A stretch of 64,000 nucleotides of DNA, taken from assembly GCA_050043005.1 (NCBI GenBank), contig JBHJIZ010000113.1, positions 45,417-109,416 of the forward strand, read 5' to 3'. The notes beneath the pieces are model-generated. The model ran no database searches and was not told the origin of the DNA. It saw only the letters and a list, made by a program, of their open reading frames with translations. Position 1 is the first letter of the stretch; each line of letters begins with the position of its first letter. A program made the position numbers and the translations under genes. Of this stretch, positions 1-8,499 are shown piece by piece. This stretch comes from Thermohalobaculum sp050043005 (GTDB lineage: Bacteria; Pseudomonadota; Alphaproteobacteria; Rhodobacterales; Rhodobacteraceae).

Positions 1-1336
1 GGTAATGCCCCGGCCCCTCGAGGCAGACCGATTTCATGACCTCGACTGACAGGGTGTCATCACTAACCTCGATGCCGCGTACACAGCGCAGTGCCTGCCC
101 TAACAAATCGTCGCCCAGGATCAGGCTTTCGAAACAGAAACCCAGCAGCGAGGCGTGCATCCCGACGGACTCGTAGACCATGTTCAGGCCCGAAAGCCCG
201 GCCATGACGTTGGAGATGCCTTGCTCCCAACCGGTCTGCATGTCCGGTAACTTGGCATCGGCAATACCTGCCGCTGCCCCGCCCGGAAGGCCGTAGAACT
301 TGTGCATCTGGGCGCAACCCGCGGTCAGAAGCGCCTGTTCACCCGCGCCGCCCGACATTGCCCCGGTCCGCAAATCGCTCACAAACGGCCACGTCCCGAA
401 GCTCGCAGGATGGCCCGGCTTGATCGCGTTGACATAGACGACGCCTGCCAGACATTCTGCCACCGCCTGCACGATGGCCCCGGCAATTGGTGCCGGTGAG
501 GTTGCCCCGGCTTGCCCTGCCGAGAGCAGCAGCACCGGCATTCCGCCGTGGATCGCCGCCTCCATCACTTCGCAGGATTCTGTTGCGAACTTCATCGGCG
601 GCACGACGAAACAGTTCGAGTTCGAGAAGAACGGCCTTTCGCGCCACTTCTCTTCGCCGCCCGCCAGAGTGTGCAGAAGCTCGAGGCAGCCGGGCATGTG
701 GTCGGGCTGAACGAACGACGTGCCCACGTGCTTCGTCGTCCCGCGCGCACAAGCGTAGAGCGTGTTGATGTCCAGATCGTAGTTGTCCTCGACATCACGA
801 CAAACCATCGGGCGCTGGAAAAAATGCACGTTGTCCAACTGCTCGACGATCCGTGCGGCGTCGTACAGATCCTGCAACGTGGACTCGCGATACTCACGTT
901 TCTCGACATCCACCATGTGCACAGCGGCTCCGGCCGTGCCGTAGTGCACGCGATTACCGCTTAGCTGCAGGTCGTGCTTTGGATCCTGGCCACACAACGT
1001 GATCTCGCGCGCTGCGACGGCCAGCATATCCTCGGTCAGCGCACGCGGAATGCGGATGCGACCGTCGTCGCCCAGGGTCGCACCGGCGCCTGTCAGGATT
1101 TCGATCCCGCTCTCCGGCGCATCGGCGAACCCGATCTGCTCCATCGCGTCGAGCGCCGCATGATGGATCCGCTGCACGTCCGCGTCCGAAAGCGGACGGT
1201 ATAGCCCGCCGTCCATGCCCGCCCTCACGGGGCGAATATCCTCGGCCAGCGGCGCCGCGCGCAATGCCTGGCGTGCGGCGCGCCCTCCGGCTCTACGTGT
1301 TCGGCGGGGCGCTGTGTCGTCTGGTTGAGTGCTCAT
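1..1336 (-). CDS. MttB-family corrinoid-dependent methyltransferase (partial, runs off left edge)
   Basis: About 445 codons can be translated from an ATG at 1336, preceded by a good AGGAGA ribosome site, with no stop before the window edge, so the C-terminus is missing. The product matches the trimethylamine methyltransferase family (COG5598). Members transfer a methyl group from trimethylamine, glycine betaine, proline betaine or carnitine to a corrinoid protein. The visible part has no in-frame amber codon, so it is of the non-pyrrolysine type, which usually acts on quaternary amines rather than trimethylamine. The arginine-rich first 25 residues look like a disordered leader. It is the last visible gene of a leftward run that also encodes dimethylglycine/sarcosine-type dehydrogenases and homocysteine methyltransferases, which fits betaine demethylation. 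The substrate is inferred; the partner corrinoid protein would lie left of the window. Confidence 0.85.
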   Translation of the reverse strand, partial: MSTQPDDTAPRRTRRAGGRAARQALRAAPLAEDIRPVRAGMDGGLYRPLSDADVQRIHHAALDAMEQIGFADAPESGIEILTGAGATLGDDGRIRIPRALTEDMLAVAAREITLCGQDPKHDLQLSGNRVHYGTAGAAVHMVDVEKREYRESTLQDLYDAARIVEQLDNVHFFQRPMVCRDVEDNYDLDINTLYACARGTTKHVGTSFVQPDHMPGCLELLHTLAGGEEKWRERPFFSNSNCFVVPPMKFATESCEVMEAAIHGGMPVLLLSAGQAGATSPAPIAGAIVQAVAECLAGVVYVNAIKPGHPASFGTWPFVSDLRTGAMSGGAGEQALLTAGCAQMHKFYGLPGGAAAGIADAKLPDMQTGWEQGISNVMAGLSGLNMVYESVGMHASLLGFCFESLILGDDLLGQALRCVRGIEVSDDTLSVEVMKSVCLEGPGHY

Positions 1337-1736
1337 GGTGTCTCCTGCTGAAATTCTGTTGCCATTTGGTCAACGGATCAGGCAGGCGACCCACGCGCAG
1401 CACGCCCCCGGTTTGCACCGATGGTTCGGCTGACAAGCTCGAAAATATGCAGATCGTCCATCACGGACCCCGCGCACTCTTTGGCGAAGCGGGCCACGCG
1501 GACGGTGTCGATGCTATGCCAATCCCGACACGGAAGTCGGTATTGAGACGATTTCGCGACAGAAACCGGGCCTAGTCGACCGGCTGAGACCCTTGGTGCG
1601 TGCTTCGCAAAATCCCGGACCCAAACGTCCGTGTCGTAGGATCCGCTAGAAAACAGTCGGTTGCTCGTGGCTCAGATAACCGACACGTTTGCTCTCGACC
1701 ATGCGGGCGCGGCACGAAAGCATCCCGAACGACCCA
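1337..1736. promoter_or_regulatory. 400-bp non-coding gap upstream of mttB-like gene
   Basis: No convincing gene was found here. The gap separates the isocitrate-lyase-like gene from the mttB-like gene, so it probably holds a separate promoter for the latter. The hexamer GTGTCG or its complement CGACAC occurs four times, at about 1505, 1526, 1631 and 1681, as two inverted pairs. A short CCGAC/GTCGG hairpin lies at 1525-1540. These could be regulator sites, which is inference only. Confidence 0.35.
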
Positions 1737-2543
1737 TTAGTCGTCCAGCAGTGTATCGATTTCGGATCCCGACGCCGCACGTCCCAGGGGCGTTAGATCG
1801 CCATCGTTCAGGATTGCGCGCGCAGCGTCGAGCAGGCTCATCTGCGCGAGCCGCGCCAACGTCCCTCCGATCGAAACACGCGCAACACCGATCTCCCCCA
1901 GTTCTGAAACCGACAATTCGGTCGTCTTGCCTGCCGCGAGTGCGTTGACCGCAGGACCGATTGTGCAAAGCTCCCGAAGGACCTCGTCCTTGACCAGCGG
2001 CGCATAAATGACCGCTGCCCCTGCCTCGGCGAAGGCCCGGCAGCGGCGCACGGCCTCGGCGGCGTCATAGGACCGGGTCAGCCATCCGTCTGCCCTCCCA
2101 CAGAGGACGATATCCGCGTTGTGCGCAGCCTCGACCGCAGCTTCGATGCGCGCCACGGCGTGGTCGAATTCATACGCGCCGGTTCCGGGAAGGTCCGTGT
2201 CTTCGATGGACACCCCCGCCAACCCGGCTTCTGCGGCCATGCCGATCGTTTCGGCAACTGTCTCGGGAGTTGCGCCATAGCCGTTCTCGAAATCGCCGCT
2301 CACGGGGACATCGACAGCACCACAGATCCCGGCTGCATGTTCCAGCGCCTCGTCCCGGCTGACATGACCCATGTCCCGGCGGCCCAGCGTGAACGCATGG
2401 CCTGACGAGGTCGTCGCGAGCGCCTTCGCCCCCAATCCGGCCAACACCTTGGCCGAACCCAGATCCCACGGGTTGGGCATAACAAACGGGCGTCCCGGCA
2501 CATGCAAGGCCCGGAATGCAGCGACTTTCTGGGTGCGCGTCAT
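1737..2543 (-). CDS. Isocitrate lyase / PEP mutase family protein
   Basis: This 268-residue protein has the fold signature of the isocitrate lyase/PEP mutase superfamily: an N-terminal MPNPWDLGSAK segment, the metal-loop motif GDFENGYG and the GVSIEDT strand. Family members cleave or rearrange C-C or C-P bonds of 2-methylisocitrate, oxaloacetate or phosphonopyruvate-like substrates in the cytoplasm. The ATG at 2543 is chosen because it overlaps the stop of the upstream decarboxylase gene (ATGA) and has a GGAG site. Longer frames upstream lie inside that gene. Translational coupling to the decarboxylase is likely. The exact substrate cannot be told from sequence. Confidence 0.85.
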   Translation of the reverse strand: MTRTQKVAAFRALHVPGRPFVMPNPWDLGSAKVLAGLGAKALATTSSGHAFTLGRRDMGHVSRDEALEHAAGICGAVDVPVSGDFENGYGATPETVAETIGMAAEAGLAGVSIEDTDLPGTGAYEFDHAVARIEAAVEAAHNADIVLCGRADGWLTRSYDAAEAVRRCRAFAEAGAAVIYAPLVKDEVLRELCTIGPAVNALAAGKTTELSVSELGEIGVARVSIGGTLARLAQMSLLDAARAILNDGDLTPLGRAASGSEIDTLLDD

Positions 2544-3934
2544 GTCAGTTTCTCCGCCATCTCTTCGATCACATCGCACCCGTAGACCACGTCTTCGCGG
2601 GCCGTGTCGAACTGCCCGATGCTCATGCGGATCACGTAGCGTCCCTTGTGCGAAGTCTGGGTCAGATAGATCCGGCCATCATCGTTCAGCGCCTCCAACA
2701 GCGCTTGTGTCGGTCCGTCACCGTCCACGTGGGCAAAGGTGAACAGCGATAGTGACGGCTCCGTCACGATCTCCAGCCTGTCATGGGCGCGCAGGCGTTC
2801 GCACGCCTCCTCGGTCCAGGCAACGTGGTCGCGAATGCGGGCGCGAAGCCCGTCCAGCCCATAGGCCCGCAGCAAGAACCAGACCTTCAGCGCTCGAAAC
2901 CTGCGGCCCAGCGGCACCGACCATTCATTGAAGTTGACGATGTCCTCGTCGCCTGGGCCTTTCAGGTAATCCGGACGTAAACCAACCGTGCGGATCAGTT
3001 CCCCGGGATCGCGCAGGAAATGGGCCGAGCATTCGAATTGGGCGCCGAGCCATTTGTGCGGGTTGAAGACAATCGAGTCCGCCCGTTCGGCGCCGTCCCA
3101 AAAGTGTCGGTACTCTGGGCAGATCATCGCCGATCCTGCCCAAGCTGCATCAACATGGGTGTAAAGCCCCTCGGCTTCGGCGACATCCATGATCTCTGCC
3201 ACCGGATCCATCGCTCCGATCGAGGTTCCGCCGGTACAGATCACGATCCCCGCCGGGGTGTGTCCCGCGGCCCGATCCGCCGCGATCGCCTCGGCGAGTG
3301 CTGCCGGGTCCATGCCATAATCGGCGCGCGTCGGGATCTTTACCAGGTTCTCGCGCCCGATCCCGGCCAGTTGCACTGCCTTGTCGATCGAGGAATGGGT
3401 CTGCGCCGAGGCATAGACGCGAAGACGCGGCCCGCTCGATAATCCGTCACGATTGCCTGCCCAATCCAGCGCCTTCTCGCGCATCGTCAGCACGGCGCAG
3501 AAGGTCGCTGTGGTGGCACTGTCCTGCAACGTGCCCTTGAACCCGCCCGGCAACCCGATCGCCTGGCGCAGCCAGTCGACCATCTTGATCTCGATCTCGG
3601 TCGCTGCGGGCGAGGTCTGCCACAACATGCATTGCGCGGCCATCTGCGTCGTCAGCATGTCCGCGATCATGCTGACCGGGGCGGCGTTGGCCGGGAAATA
3701 GGCAAAGAACCGGGGATGCTGCCAATGCGTCATGCCATCTGGCACGATCCGCTCGAAATCCGCAAAGACCGGCTCGATTCCCTCGCCAGCTTCGGGTGGT
3801 CCATCGCCTATCAGCGCAGCTATCTCGCCCGGCGAAACCTGCGCCCGGACCGGGCGGTCGACGACATCCTCCAGATAGCTCGCACCCCAGTCCGCCGCCT
3901 TGTGCGCCCAGTGGCGATAATCCTTGCGATCCAT
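2540..3934 (-). CDS. PLP-dependent aromatic-L-amino-acid-type decarboxylase
   Basis: This is a 464-residue group II pyridoxal-phosphate decarboxylase. Visible landmarks are the stacking histidine in AQTHSS (about H180), the PLP-nitrogen aspartate in HVDAAWAGS (about D262) and the Schiff-base lysine in NPHKWLGAQF (about K294). Family members decarboxylate aromatic amino acids, glutamate or related substrates to amines. The ATG at 3934 has a strong GGAGG site and lies one base after the stop of the upstream LysE exporter gene. An amine producer next to an exporter and amine-demethylating genes suggests amino-acid or amine turnover in the same operon. The substrate is not determinable by eye. 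Confidence 0.88.
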   Translation of the reverse strand: MDRKDYRHWAHKAADWGASYLEDVVDRPVRAQVSPGEIAALIGDGPPEAGEGIEPVFADFERIVPDGMTHWQHPRFFAYFPANAAPVSMIADMLTTQMAAQCMLWQTSPAATEIEIKMVDWLRQAIGLPGGFKGTLQDSATTATFCAVLTMREKALDWAGNRDGLSSGPRLRVYASAQTHSSIDKAVQLAGIGRENLVKIPTRADYGMDPAALAEAIAADRAAGHTPAGIVICTGGTSIGAMDPVAEIMDVAEAEGLYTHVDAAWAGSAMICPEYRHFWDGAERADSIVFNPHKWLGAQFECSAHFLRDPGELIRTVGLRPDYLKGPGDEDIVNFNEWSVPLGRRFRALKVWFLLRAYGLDGLRARIRDHVAWTEEACERLRAHDRLEIVTEPSLSLFTFAHVDGDGPTQALLEALNDDGRIYLTQTSHKGRYVIRMSIGQFDTAREDVVYGCDVIEEMAEKLT

Positions 3935-3935
3935 T

Positions 3936-4550
3936 TCAGTCCTCCAGCAGGGCGTCCGCCGCCAGCTTCCCGCCATAGCCCGCAAAGATCACGGCTGTCA
4001 GGCGCAGGATCAGCGCACGGCTGCGAACATAAGCCGAGGCAAATGGCCGGGTTGAGCCGACCAGAGACACGATTGCATACCAACTCGTCGAGATCGCACA
4101 GATCATGATGACCGCCGCCAGGGAAAGCTCGATGGATGTATCTGCTGGTAAGGCAACCGCGAACAGTGATGCCGCAAAGGCAGCCGTTTTCGGATTCGCC
4201 AGGTTTGTCGCCAGACCGAATAGAAACGCGCGGCCGGTTCGGGCGGGTGCGCTGGTCGCGTCAACAGCGCGCGCACTGCGCCAAAGATTCACTGCGACCC
4301 AGATCAAATAGGCAGCACCAGCCAGTTTGATGACCGCCGCTGTGGCTGGCAACGCCACAAACAGCGCCTTCAATCCGAAGAACCCGGCCAGCGCCCAGAC
4401 GCCAGTCGCAACGACAGTGCCCAGCGCACAAGCAACGGCCGCGCGCCGTCCCTGGCCGGCAGCGACGTGCATGACAGCGAAAAAATTTGGCCCCGGCGTC
4501 ATCGCAGCCAACAGCCACAACAGGGCCAGCGTCAGAAAGGCTTCCGTCAC
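3936..4550 (-). CDS. LysE-family amino-acid exporter
   Basis: This 204-residue integral membrane protein has the family's N-terminal signature MTPGPNFFAVMHVAAGQG, about six hydrophobic segments, and the central NLANPKTAAF motif typical of RhtB/LysE permeases. These proteins export amino acids or derivatives across the inner membrane. The start is a GTG at 4550 behind a GAGGG-like site. It is followed at once by the PLP decarboxylase gene, so export may be linked to that enzyme's substrate or product. A second LysE-family gene lies at 12375-12986. Confidence 0.88.
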   Translation of the reverse strand: MTEAFLTLALLWLLAAMTPGPNFFAVMHVAAGQGRRAAVACALGTVVATGVWALAGFFGLKALFVALPATAAVIKLAGAAYLIWVAVNLWRSARAVDATSAPARTGRAFLFGLATNLANPKTAAFAASLFAVALPADTSIELSLAAVIMICAISTSWYAIVSLVGSTRPFASAYVRSRALILRLTAVIFAGYGGKLAADALLED

Positions 4551-4651
4551 AAGATCCCTCGCGAAACGAGCCCGAAACCGCCGGGCGGGGGGGGGCGGTG
4601 GAGGGCTCTGTTCGCTGAAAAGGCGTCGGCGCGCCAGCGCCGTCCGCTGAC
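4551..4651. other. Intergenic gap with G9 tract
   Basis: This 100-bp space within the leftward operon contains a nine-G run at 4587-4595 inside a G-rich stretch at 4583-4605 with four G-tracts. It lies just upstream of the lysE start. On the + strand it could fold as a G-quadruplex, and a homopolymer this long can slip. No gene is visible. Confidence 0.5.
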
Positions 4652-7096
4652 CTAAATGCGCACGCGTTCGGACTTCGGATCATACATCGGTCTCAACGAG
4701 GCTTCAGCCACCACCCGTGTTCCCGCGACGTCGATCTCGTAGGAAGACGCCAAAACTTGATCGGTTGTCTCTCCCGCGCATGGCACATAGCCCATCCCGA
4801 TGGCGGCCCCCAGGTGATGCCCATAATTTCCAGATGAAAGGTATCCGACGATCTCGCCGTCCCGGATCACCGGTTCGTTGTGATAGAGCAGCGGCTCTGG
4901 ATCGGTCAGCTTGAACTGCACCATGCGCGCCGAAAGCCCTTCGTCGCGCTTGCGTTGCACGGCATCGCAACCAATGAAGTCGTTCTTGGTCTTCGACACC
5001 GCAAAGCCCAGTCCGGCTTCGAGCACATGGTCTTCATCGGTGATGTCGTGCCCATAGTGGCGAAACGCCTTCTCGATCCGGCACGTGTCCATCGTGTGCA
5101 TCCCGCACAGCTTCAAACCGTGATCGGCACCAGCCTCGTGCAGCACCTCGAAAACGTGCCCTGCCTGATCCGAGCTGACATAGATCTCCCATCCAAGCTC
5201 GCCGACATAGGTCACACGGTGCGCCCGGGCGAGGCCCATGCCAATCTCGATCTCGTGCGCCCATCCGAACGGGTGGTTGTCGTTCGACCAATCGTGCGGG
5301 CTGACCGATGCCAACAAGTCCCGCGCCTTCGGTCCCATCACGGCCAAGCAGCCCTCGCCGACCGTCACATCGGTGAAGACGACGCGAGCATCGCCCACGT
5401 GGCGCTTCAGCCAGCTCATGTCGCGGATCGCCGTCGCTGCAGGCGTGATGATCAGGTACAGGTCTTCGCGGATCCGGGTTACGGTGACGTCCGCTTCAAT
5501 TCCGCCCTTCGCGTTCAGGAACTGCGTGTAGACAATCTTGCCCACGGGCACCGACATGTTGCCACCGCAGATCCGGTTCAGCACCGCTTCCGCGTCCGGA
5601 CCCTCGGCGCGGATCTTTCCGAAGCTCGACATGTCGTACATGCCGACAGCCGTGCGGATTGCCATATGCTCGGCGGCATTGTTCTCAAACCAGTTCTGCC
5701 GTTTCCATGTGTATTGATATGCCGGTTCCTGTCCGTTCACCGCGAACCAATTCGGCCGTTCCCATCCTGCCGTCTCGCCGAAGACACCACCCGCTGCCTT
5801 CAGATGCGCGTGGAAGGGCGAGCGCCGAACACCGCGCGCCGTCTCGGGTTGTCGATAGGGGAAGTGATCGGCATAAAGCAGGCCCAGCGTCTCGCTCACC
5901 CGTTCCTTCAGATAGCTCCGGTTCTTCTGGAACGGTTGGACCCGGCGGATGTCGACATCCCATAGATCGAACGGTGCTGCACCGTCTTCAAGCCACTGTG
6001 CGAGCGCCCAGCCAGCCCCGCCGGACGACACAATCCCGATCGAGTTGTATCCCGCCGCGACCCACATGCCGCGCAATTCCGGATGCTCGCCCAGATAGTA
6101 CCGGTCGTCCGGCGTGAAGCTTTCGGGCCCGTTGAAGAAGGTGTGGATCCCGGCCTCGCCCAACATCGGCAGCCGGTTGATCCCCATCTCCAGGATCGGC
6201 TCGAAATGGTCAATATCTTCGGGCAACTGGTCGAATTCGAAATCCTCGGGGATGCCCGCCATGCCCCAGGGCTTGGCCTTGGGCTCGAACGCGCCCAGCA
6301 TCATTTTGCCCGCGTCTTCCTTGTAATAGGCGCACTCGTCCGGCACGCGCAGGACAGGCAACTGCGTCAGACCTTCGACCGGCTCGGTGACGATATAGAA
6401 GTGCTCGCAGGCATGCAGAGGCACCGCGCACCCTGCCATCGCACCGACCTCTCGCGCCCACATCCCACCGCAGTTGATCACGACATCCGCATCGATCCTG
6501 CCCTCCGCGCCACCCTGCGCCCAGGAGACGCCCGAGACCCGGCCATTCGACTGATGAATGTCCGTGACCTTGACGCCCTCGACGATCCTCGCGCCGTTCT
6601 GGCGCGCGCCCTTGGCCAAAGCCAGGGCGATGTTTGCCGGGTCCGCCTGCCCATCCAGCGGCAGATGAACGGCAGCGATCACATCATCGATGTTCAGATG
6701 CGGATACATCGCCTTGACCTCGGCCGGTGAGACCTCGTTCACGTCGACGCCGAAGGCACGCGCCAACGCCGCCTGACGCAGGATCTCCTCGCGCCGCTCT
6801 TCGGTCAGTGCGACGGTCAGCGAGCCGTTCTGCCGCATCCCGGTCGCAACCCCGGTCTCGGCTTCCAGCTTCACGTAGAGGTCGGCCGAATACTTCGCCA
6901 GGCGCGTCATGTTCTGGTTCGGACGCAACTGCCCGATCAGCCCCGCCGCGTGCCACGTCGTCCCGCAGGTCAACTGCTTACGCTCAAGCAGCACGACATC
7001 GGTCCAGCCAAGCTTTGCCAGATGATACGCGACCGAGCAGCCGGACACGCCGCCCCCGATGATCACTGCACGCGCCTTGGTGGGCAGGTCAGCCAT
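4652..7096 (-). CDS. FAD-dependent dehydrogenase with C-terminal GcvT domain (dimethylglycine/sarcosine dehydrogenase type)
   Basis: This 814-residue protein begins with a Rossmann FAD motif (VIIGGGVSGCSVAYHL, residues 11-26). It has the TTWHAAG motif whose histidine (H49) is the covalent flavin attachment site in dimethylglycine and sarcosine dehydrogenases. An FAD oxidoreductase domain (about 1-380) is followed by the linker and the GcvT/folate domain (about 420-800, with VMGPKARDLL and YVGELGWEIYVS). Such enzymes oxidise N-methyl groups and pass formaldehyde to tetrahydrofolate. The ATG at 7096 has an AAGGA site and starts three bases after the PNPOx-like gene. Together with its homologue at 9477-11909, it may act on successive demethylation steps. 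The substrate is inferred from family and neighbours. Confidence 0.88.
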   Translation of the reverse strand: MADLPTKARAVIIGGGVSGCSVAYHLAKLGWTDVVLLERKQLTCGTTWHAAGLIGQLRPNQNMTRLAKYSADLYVKLEAETGVATGMRQNGSLTVALTEERREEILRQAALARAFGVDVNEVSPAEVKAMYPHLNIDDVIAAVHLPLDGQADPANIALALAKGARQNGARIVEGVKVTDIHQSNGRVSGVSWAQGGAEGRIDADVVINCGGMWAREVGAMAGCAVPLHACEHFYIVTEPVEGLTQLPVLRVPDECAYYKEDAGKMMLGAFEPKAKPWGMAGIPEDFEFDQLPEDIDHFEPILEMGINRLPMLGEAGIHTFFNGPESFTPDDRYYLGEHPELRGMWVAAGYNSIGIVSSGGAGWALAQWLEDGAAPFDLWDVDIRRVQPFQKNRSYLKERVSETLGLLYADHFPYRQPETARGVRRSPFHAHLKAAGGVFGETAGWERPNWFAVNGQEPAYQYTWKRQNWFENNAAEHMAIRTAVGMYDMSSFGKIRAEGPDAEAVLNRICGGNMSVPVGKIVYTQFLNAKGGIEADVTVTRIREDLYLIITPAATAIRDMSWLKRHVGDARVVFTDVTVGEGCLAVMGPKARDLLASVSPHDWSNDNHPFGWAHEIEIGMGLARAHRVTYVGELGWEIYVSSDQAGHVFEVLHEAGADHGLKLCGMHTMDTCRIEKAFRHYGHDITDEDHVLEAGLGFAVSKTKNDFIGCDAVQRKRDEGLSARMVQFKLTDPEPLLYHNEPVIRDGEIVGYLSSGNYGHHLGAAIGMGYVPCAGETTDQVLASSYEIDVAGTRVVAEASLRPMYDPKSERVRI

Positions 7097-7099
7097 GGA

Positions 7100-7582
7100 T
7101 CAATCCTTTTCGTGCTGAGTCAGCCATGCGGTCTGCATGGCGGTAAAACGGGCGAGGTAATCCTCGCGCAGCGCCTGCTCGGTCGCGCCGACATCGTAGG
7201 CCGGGGTCGTCAGCGGTTTGGCCAATGTCACGTCAATGACGACGAACCCGCTGGACAGCTTCAGCAGATCGGCACCGAACAATTCAGTCCAACGGGGGGC
7301 TAGCGCGTCCGCCGTCTGGGACCCAATCGGATAGAACGCCGCCGTGCCGCGAAACCGCGCGCCTTTGCGGGCGAACACGTCGACCATGTTGACCTCGACC
7401 CGCGTGTCGTGCGCGAGGTTCGCCTTCGTGTTCGGCGACCGGATCTCGGCAAAGGCGATCCTCTGGGCGTCCAAGGCCTGGAACGTGCCTTTGGGAGAGA
7501 CGTTCGGCCCTTCCGGTCCGACCGTCGCCAGATGGCCAAGCCGCCATTCATTGACGAAGTCCTGCAGCGCGGCGCTGAGCAT
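7100..7582 (-). CDS. Pyridoxamine 5'-phosphate oxidase-like flavoprotein
   Basis: This 160-residue protein shows the split-barrel FMN fold of PNPOx-like proteins: HLATVGPEGPNVSPKGTFQALD near the N-terminus, then FAEIRSPNTKANLAHDTRVEV. It lacks an obvious full PdxH signature, so the call is family-level only. The ATG at 7582 overlaps the stop of the homocysteine methyltransferase gene (TGATG), indicating coupling. It sits between two demethylation modules, so a redox or flavin role there is plausible but unproven. Confidence 0.8.
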   Translation of the reverse strand: MLSAALQDFVNEWRLGHLATVGPEGPNVSPKGTFQALDAQRIAFAEIRSPNTKANLAHDTRVEVNMVDVFARKGARFRGTAAFYPIGSQTADALAPRWTELFGADLLKLSSGFVVIDVTLAKPLTTPAYDVGATEQALREDYLARFTAMQTAWLTQHEKD

Positions 7583-8499
7583 CAGGCGCTCCCGACCAGG
7601 CGGTGCCCGGACGCCGATACCTGTCTTGCGACCTCGGCGATGTGCGCGGGCGTCGTCTGGCAACATCCCCCGACAATCGTCGCGCCCGTCTCGATCCAGC
7701 TCAGCACATGCCCGGCATAGGCAGGGGGATCCAGATCGGTACGGTTCTCGATCACTTCGACCGTCTCACCCGGCGCATAGGCGCTGAGATCGGCAGAGAA
7801 CGCATTGGCATACGCACCAAATGGCCGTCCGTCGCGGGCGAGACCGGGCAGGGCCACGATCGTCACTTCCGGTGTCGAGCAATTGACCAGCAGAGCCGCG
7901 ACATCCAAGCCGTCGAGTGCAGCACAGGCCTCGGCAATCGTCTCGCCCGACCGCAGCCGGGCCGTACCGTCCTCGGCCAGTGCCGGTGCCAGCGTCCACG
8001 ACACCCAGACCGGCTTGCCGCTTTCACAAGCCGCGGTCGCAGCAGCGCGGCCTTCTTCAGCGGTCGACATCGTCTCGCAGATGAAGAGGTCGACATGATC
8101 GACCTCGACCTCGACGATCTTGCGGTAGTCCGCGACGTTGCGGTCAAACGCCTCGACAAGGCTGGGACGGTAGGACCAACTCAGCGGCGGCAGGCTTCCT
8201 GCAATCCGCGCGGCTGAACCAGCGGCCTCGCGCGCGTCCGAGGCAAGTTCGATCGCCAGTTTCTGCTCACCCTCGAAGTCGCGGGTCTGGCCGTGCGTGT
8301 CTTCGCTGACCCGGGGGGTGGTGGCATAGGTGTTCAGCGTGATCACCCCGGCACCCGCGCGCAAGTAATCCTCGTGCAGTTCACGAACCAGATGCGGCTC
8401 GTTGCGCATCACCCAGCCGCCCCATTCTGCGTGAATCGGGTTGGACGACCGGTGGCAAAGCTCCTGTCCCATGCCACCGTCGAGCAGGGTGATTTCCAT
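7582..8499 (-). CDS. Homocysteine S-methyltransferase family protein (copy 1)
   Basis: This 305-residue protein belongs to the homocysteine/betaine-homocysteine S-methyltransferase family (Pfam S-methyl_trans). It has the N-terminal LLDGGMGQEL strand, the zinc-ligand cysteine in LLVNCSTPE, and the C-terminal GGCCQTTPAHI pair of zinc cysteines. It should transfer a methyl group from a betaine, S-methylmethionine or similar donor to homocysteine to make methionine. The ATG at 8499 overlaps the stop of the paralogous gene (TGATG). Longer frames upstream lie inside that gene. Adjacent dimethylglycine-type dehydrogenases make glycine betaine or DMSP a plausible donor; this is inference. Confidence 0.88.
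   Translation of the reverse strand: MEITLLDGGMGQELCHRSSNPIHAEWGGWVMRNEPHLVRELHEDYLRAGAGVITLNTYATTPRVSEDTHGQTRDFEGEQKLAIELASDAREAAGSAARIAGSLPPLSWSYRPSLVEAFDRNVADYRKIVEVEVDHVDLFICETMSTAEEGRAAATAACESGKPVWVSWTLAPALAEDGTARLRSGETIAEACAALDGLDVAALLVNCSTPEVTIVALPGLARDGRPFGAYANAFSADLSAYAPGETVEVIENRTDLDPPAYAGHVLSWIETGATIVGGCCQTTPAHIAEVARQVSASGHRLVGSA

Noticed and set aside
1..1336. Pyrrolysine-containing MttB
   Set aside because: No in-frame TAG occurs in the visible 445 codons, and no Pyl genes are seen, so it is a non-pyrrolysine family member.
1264..1575. A 103-codon + strand frame in the gap upstream of the mttB-like gene
   Set aside because: It begins antisense inside that gene, has no ribosome site and no recognisable product.
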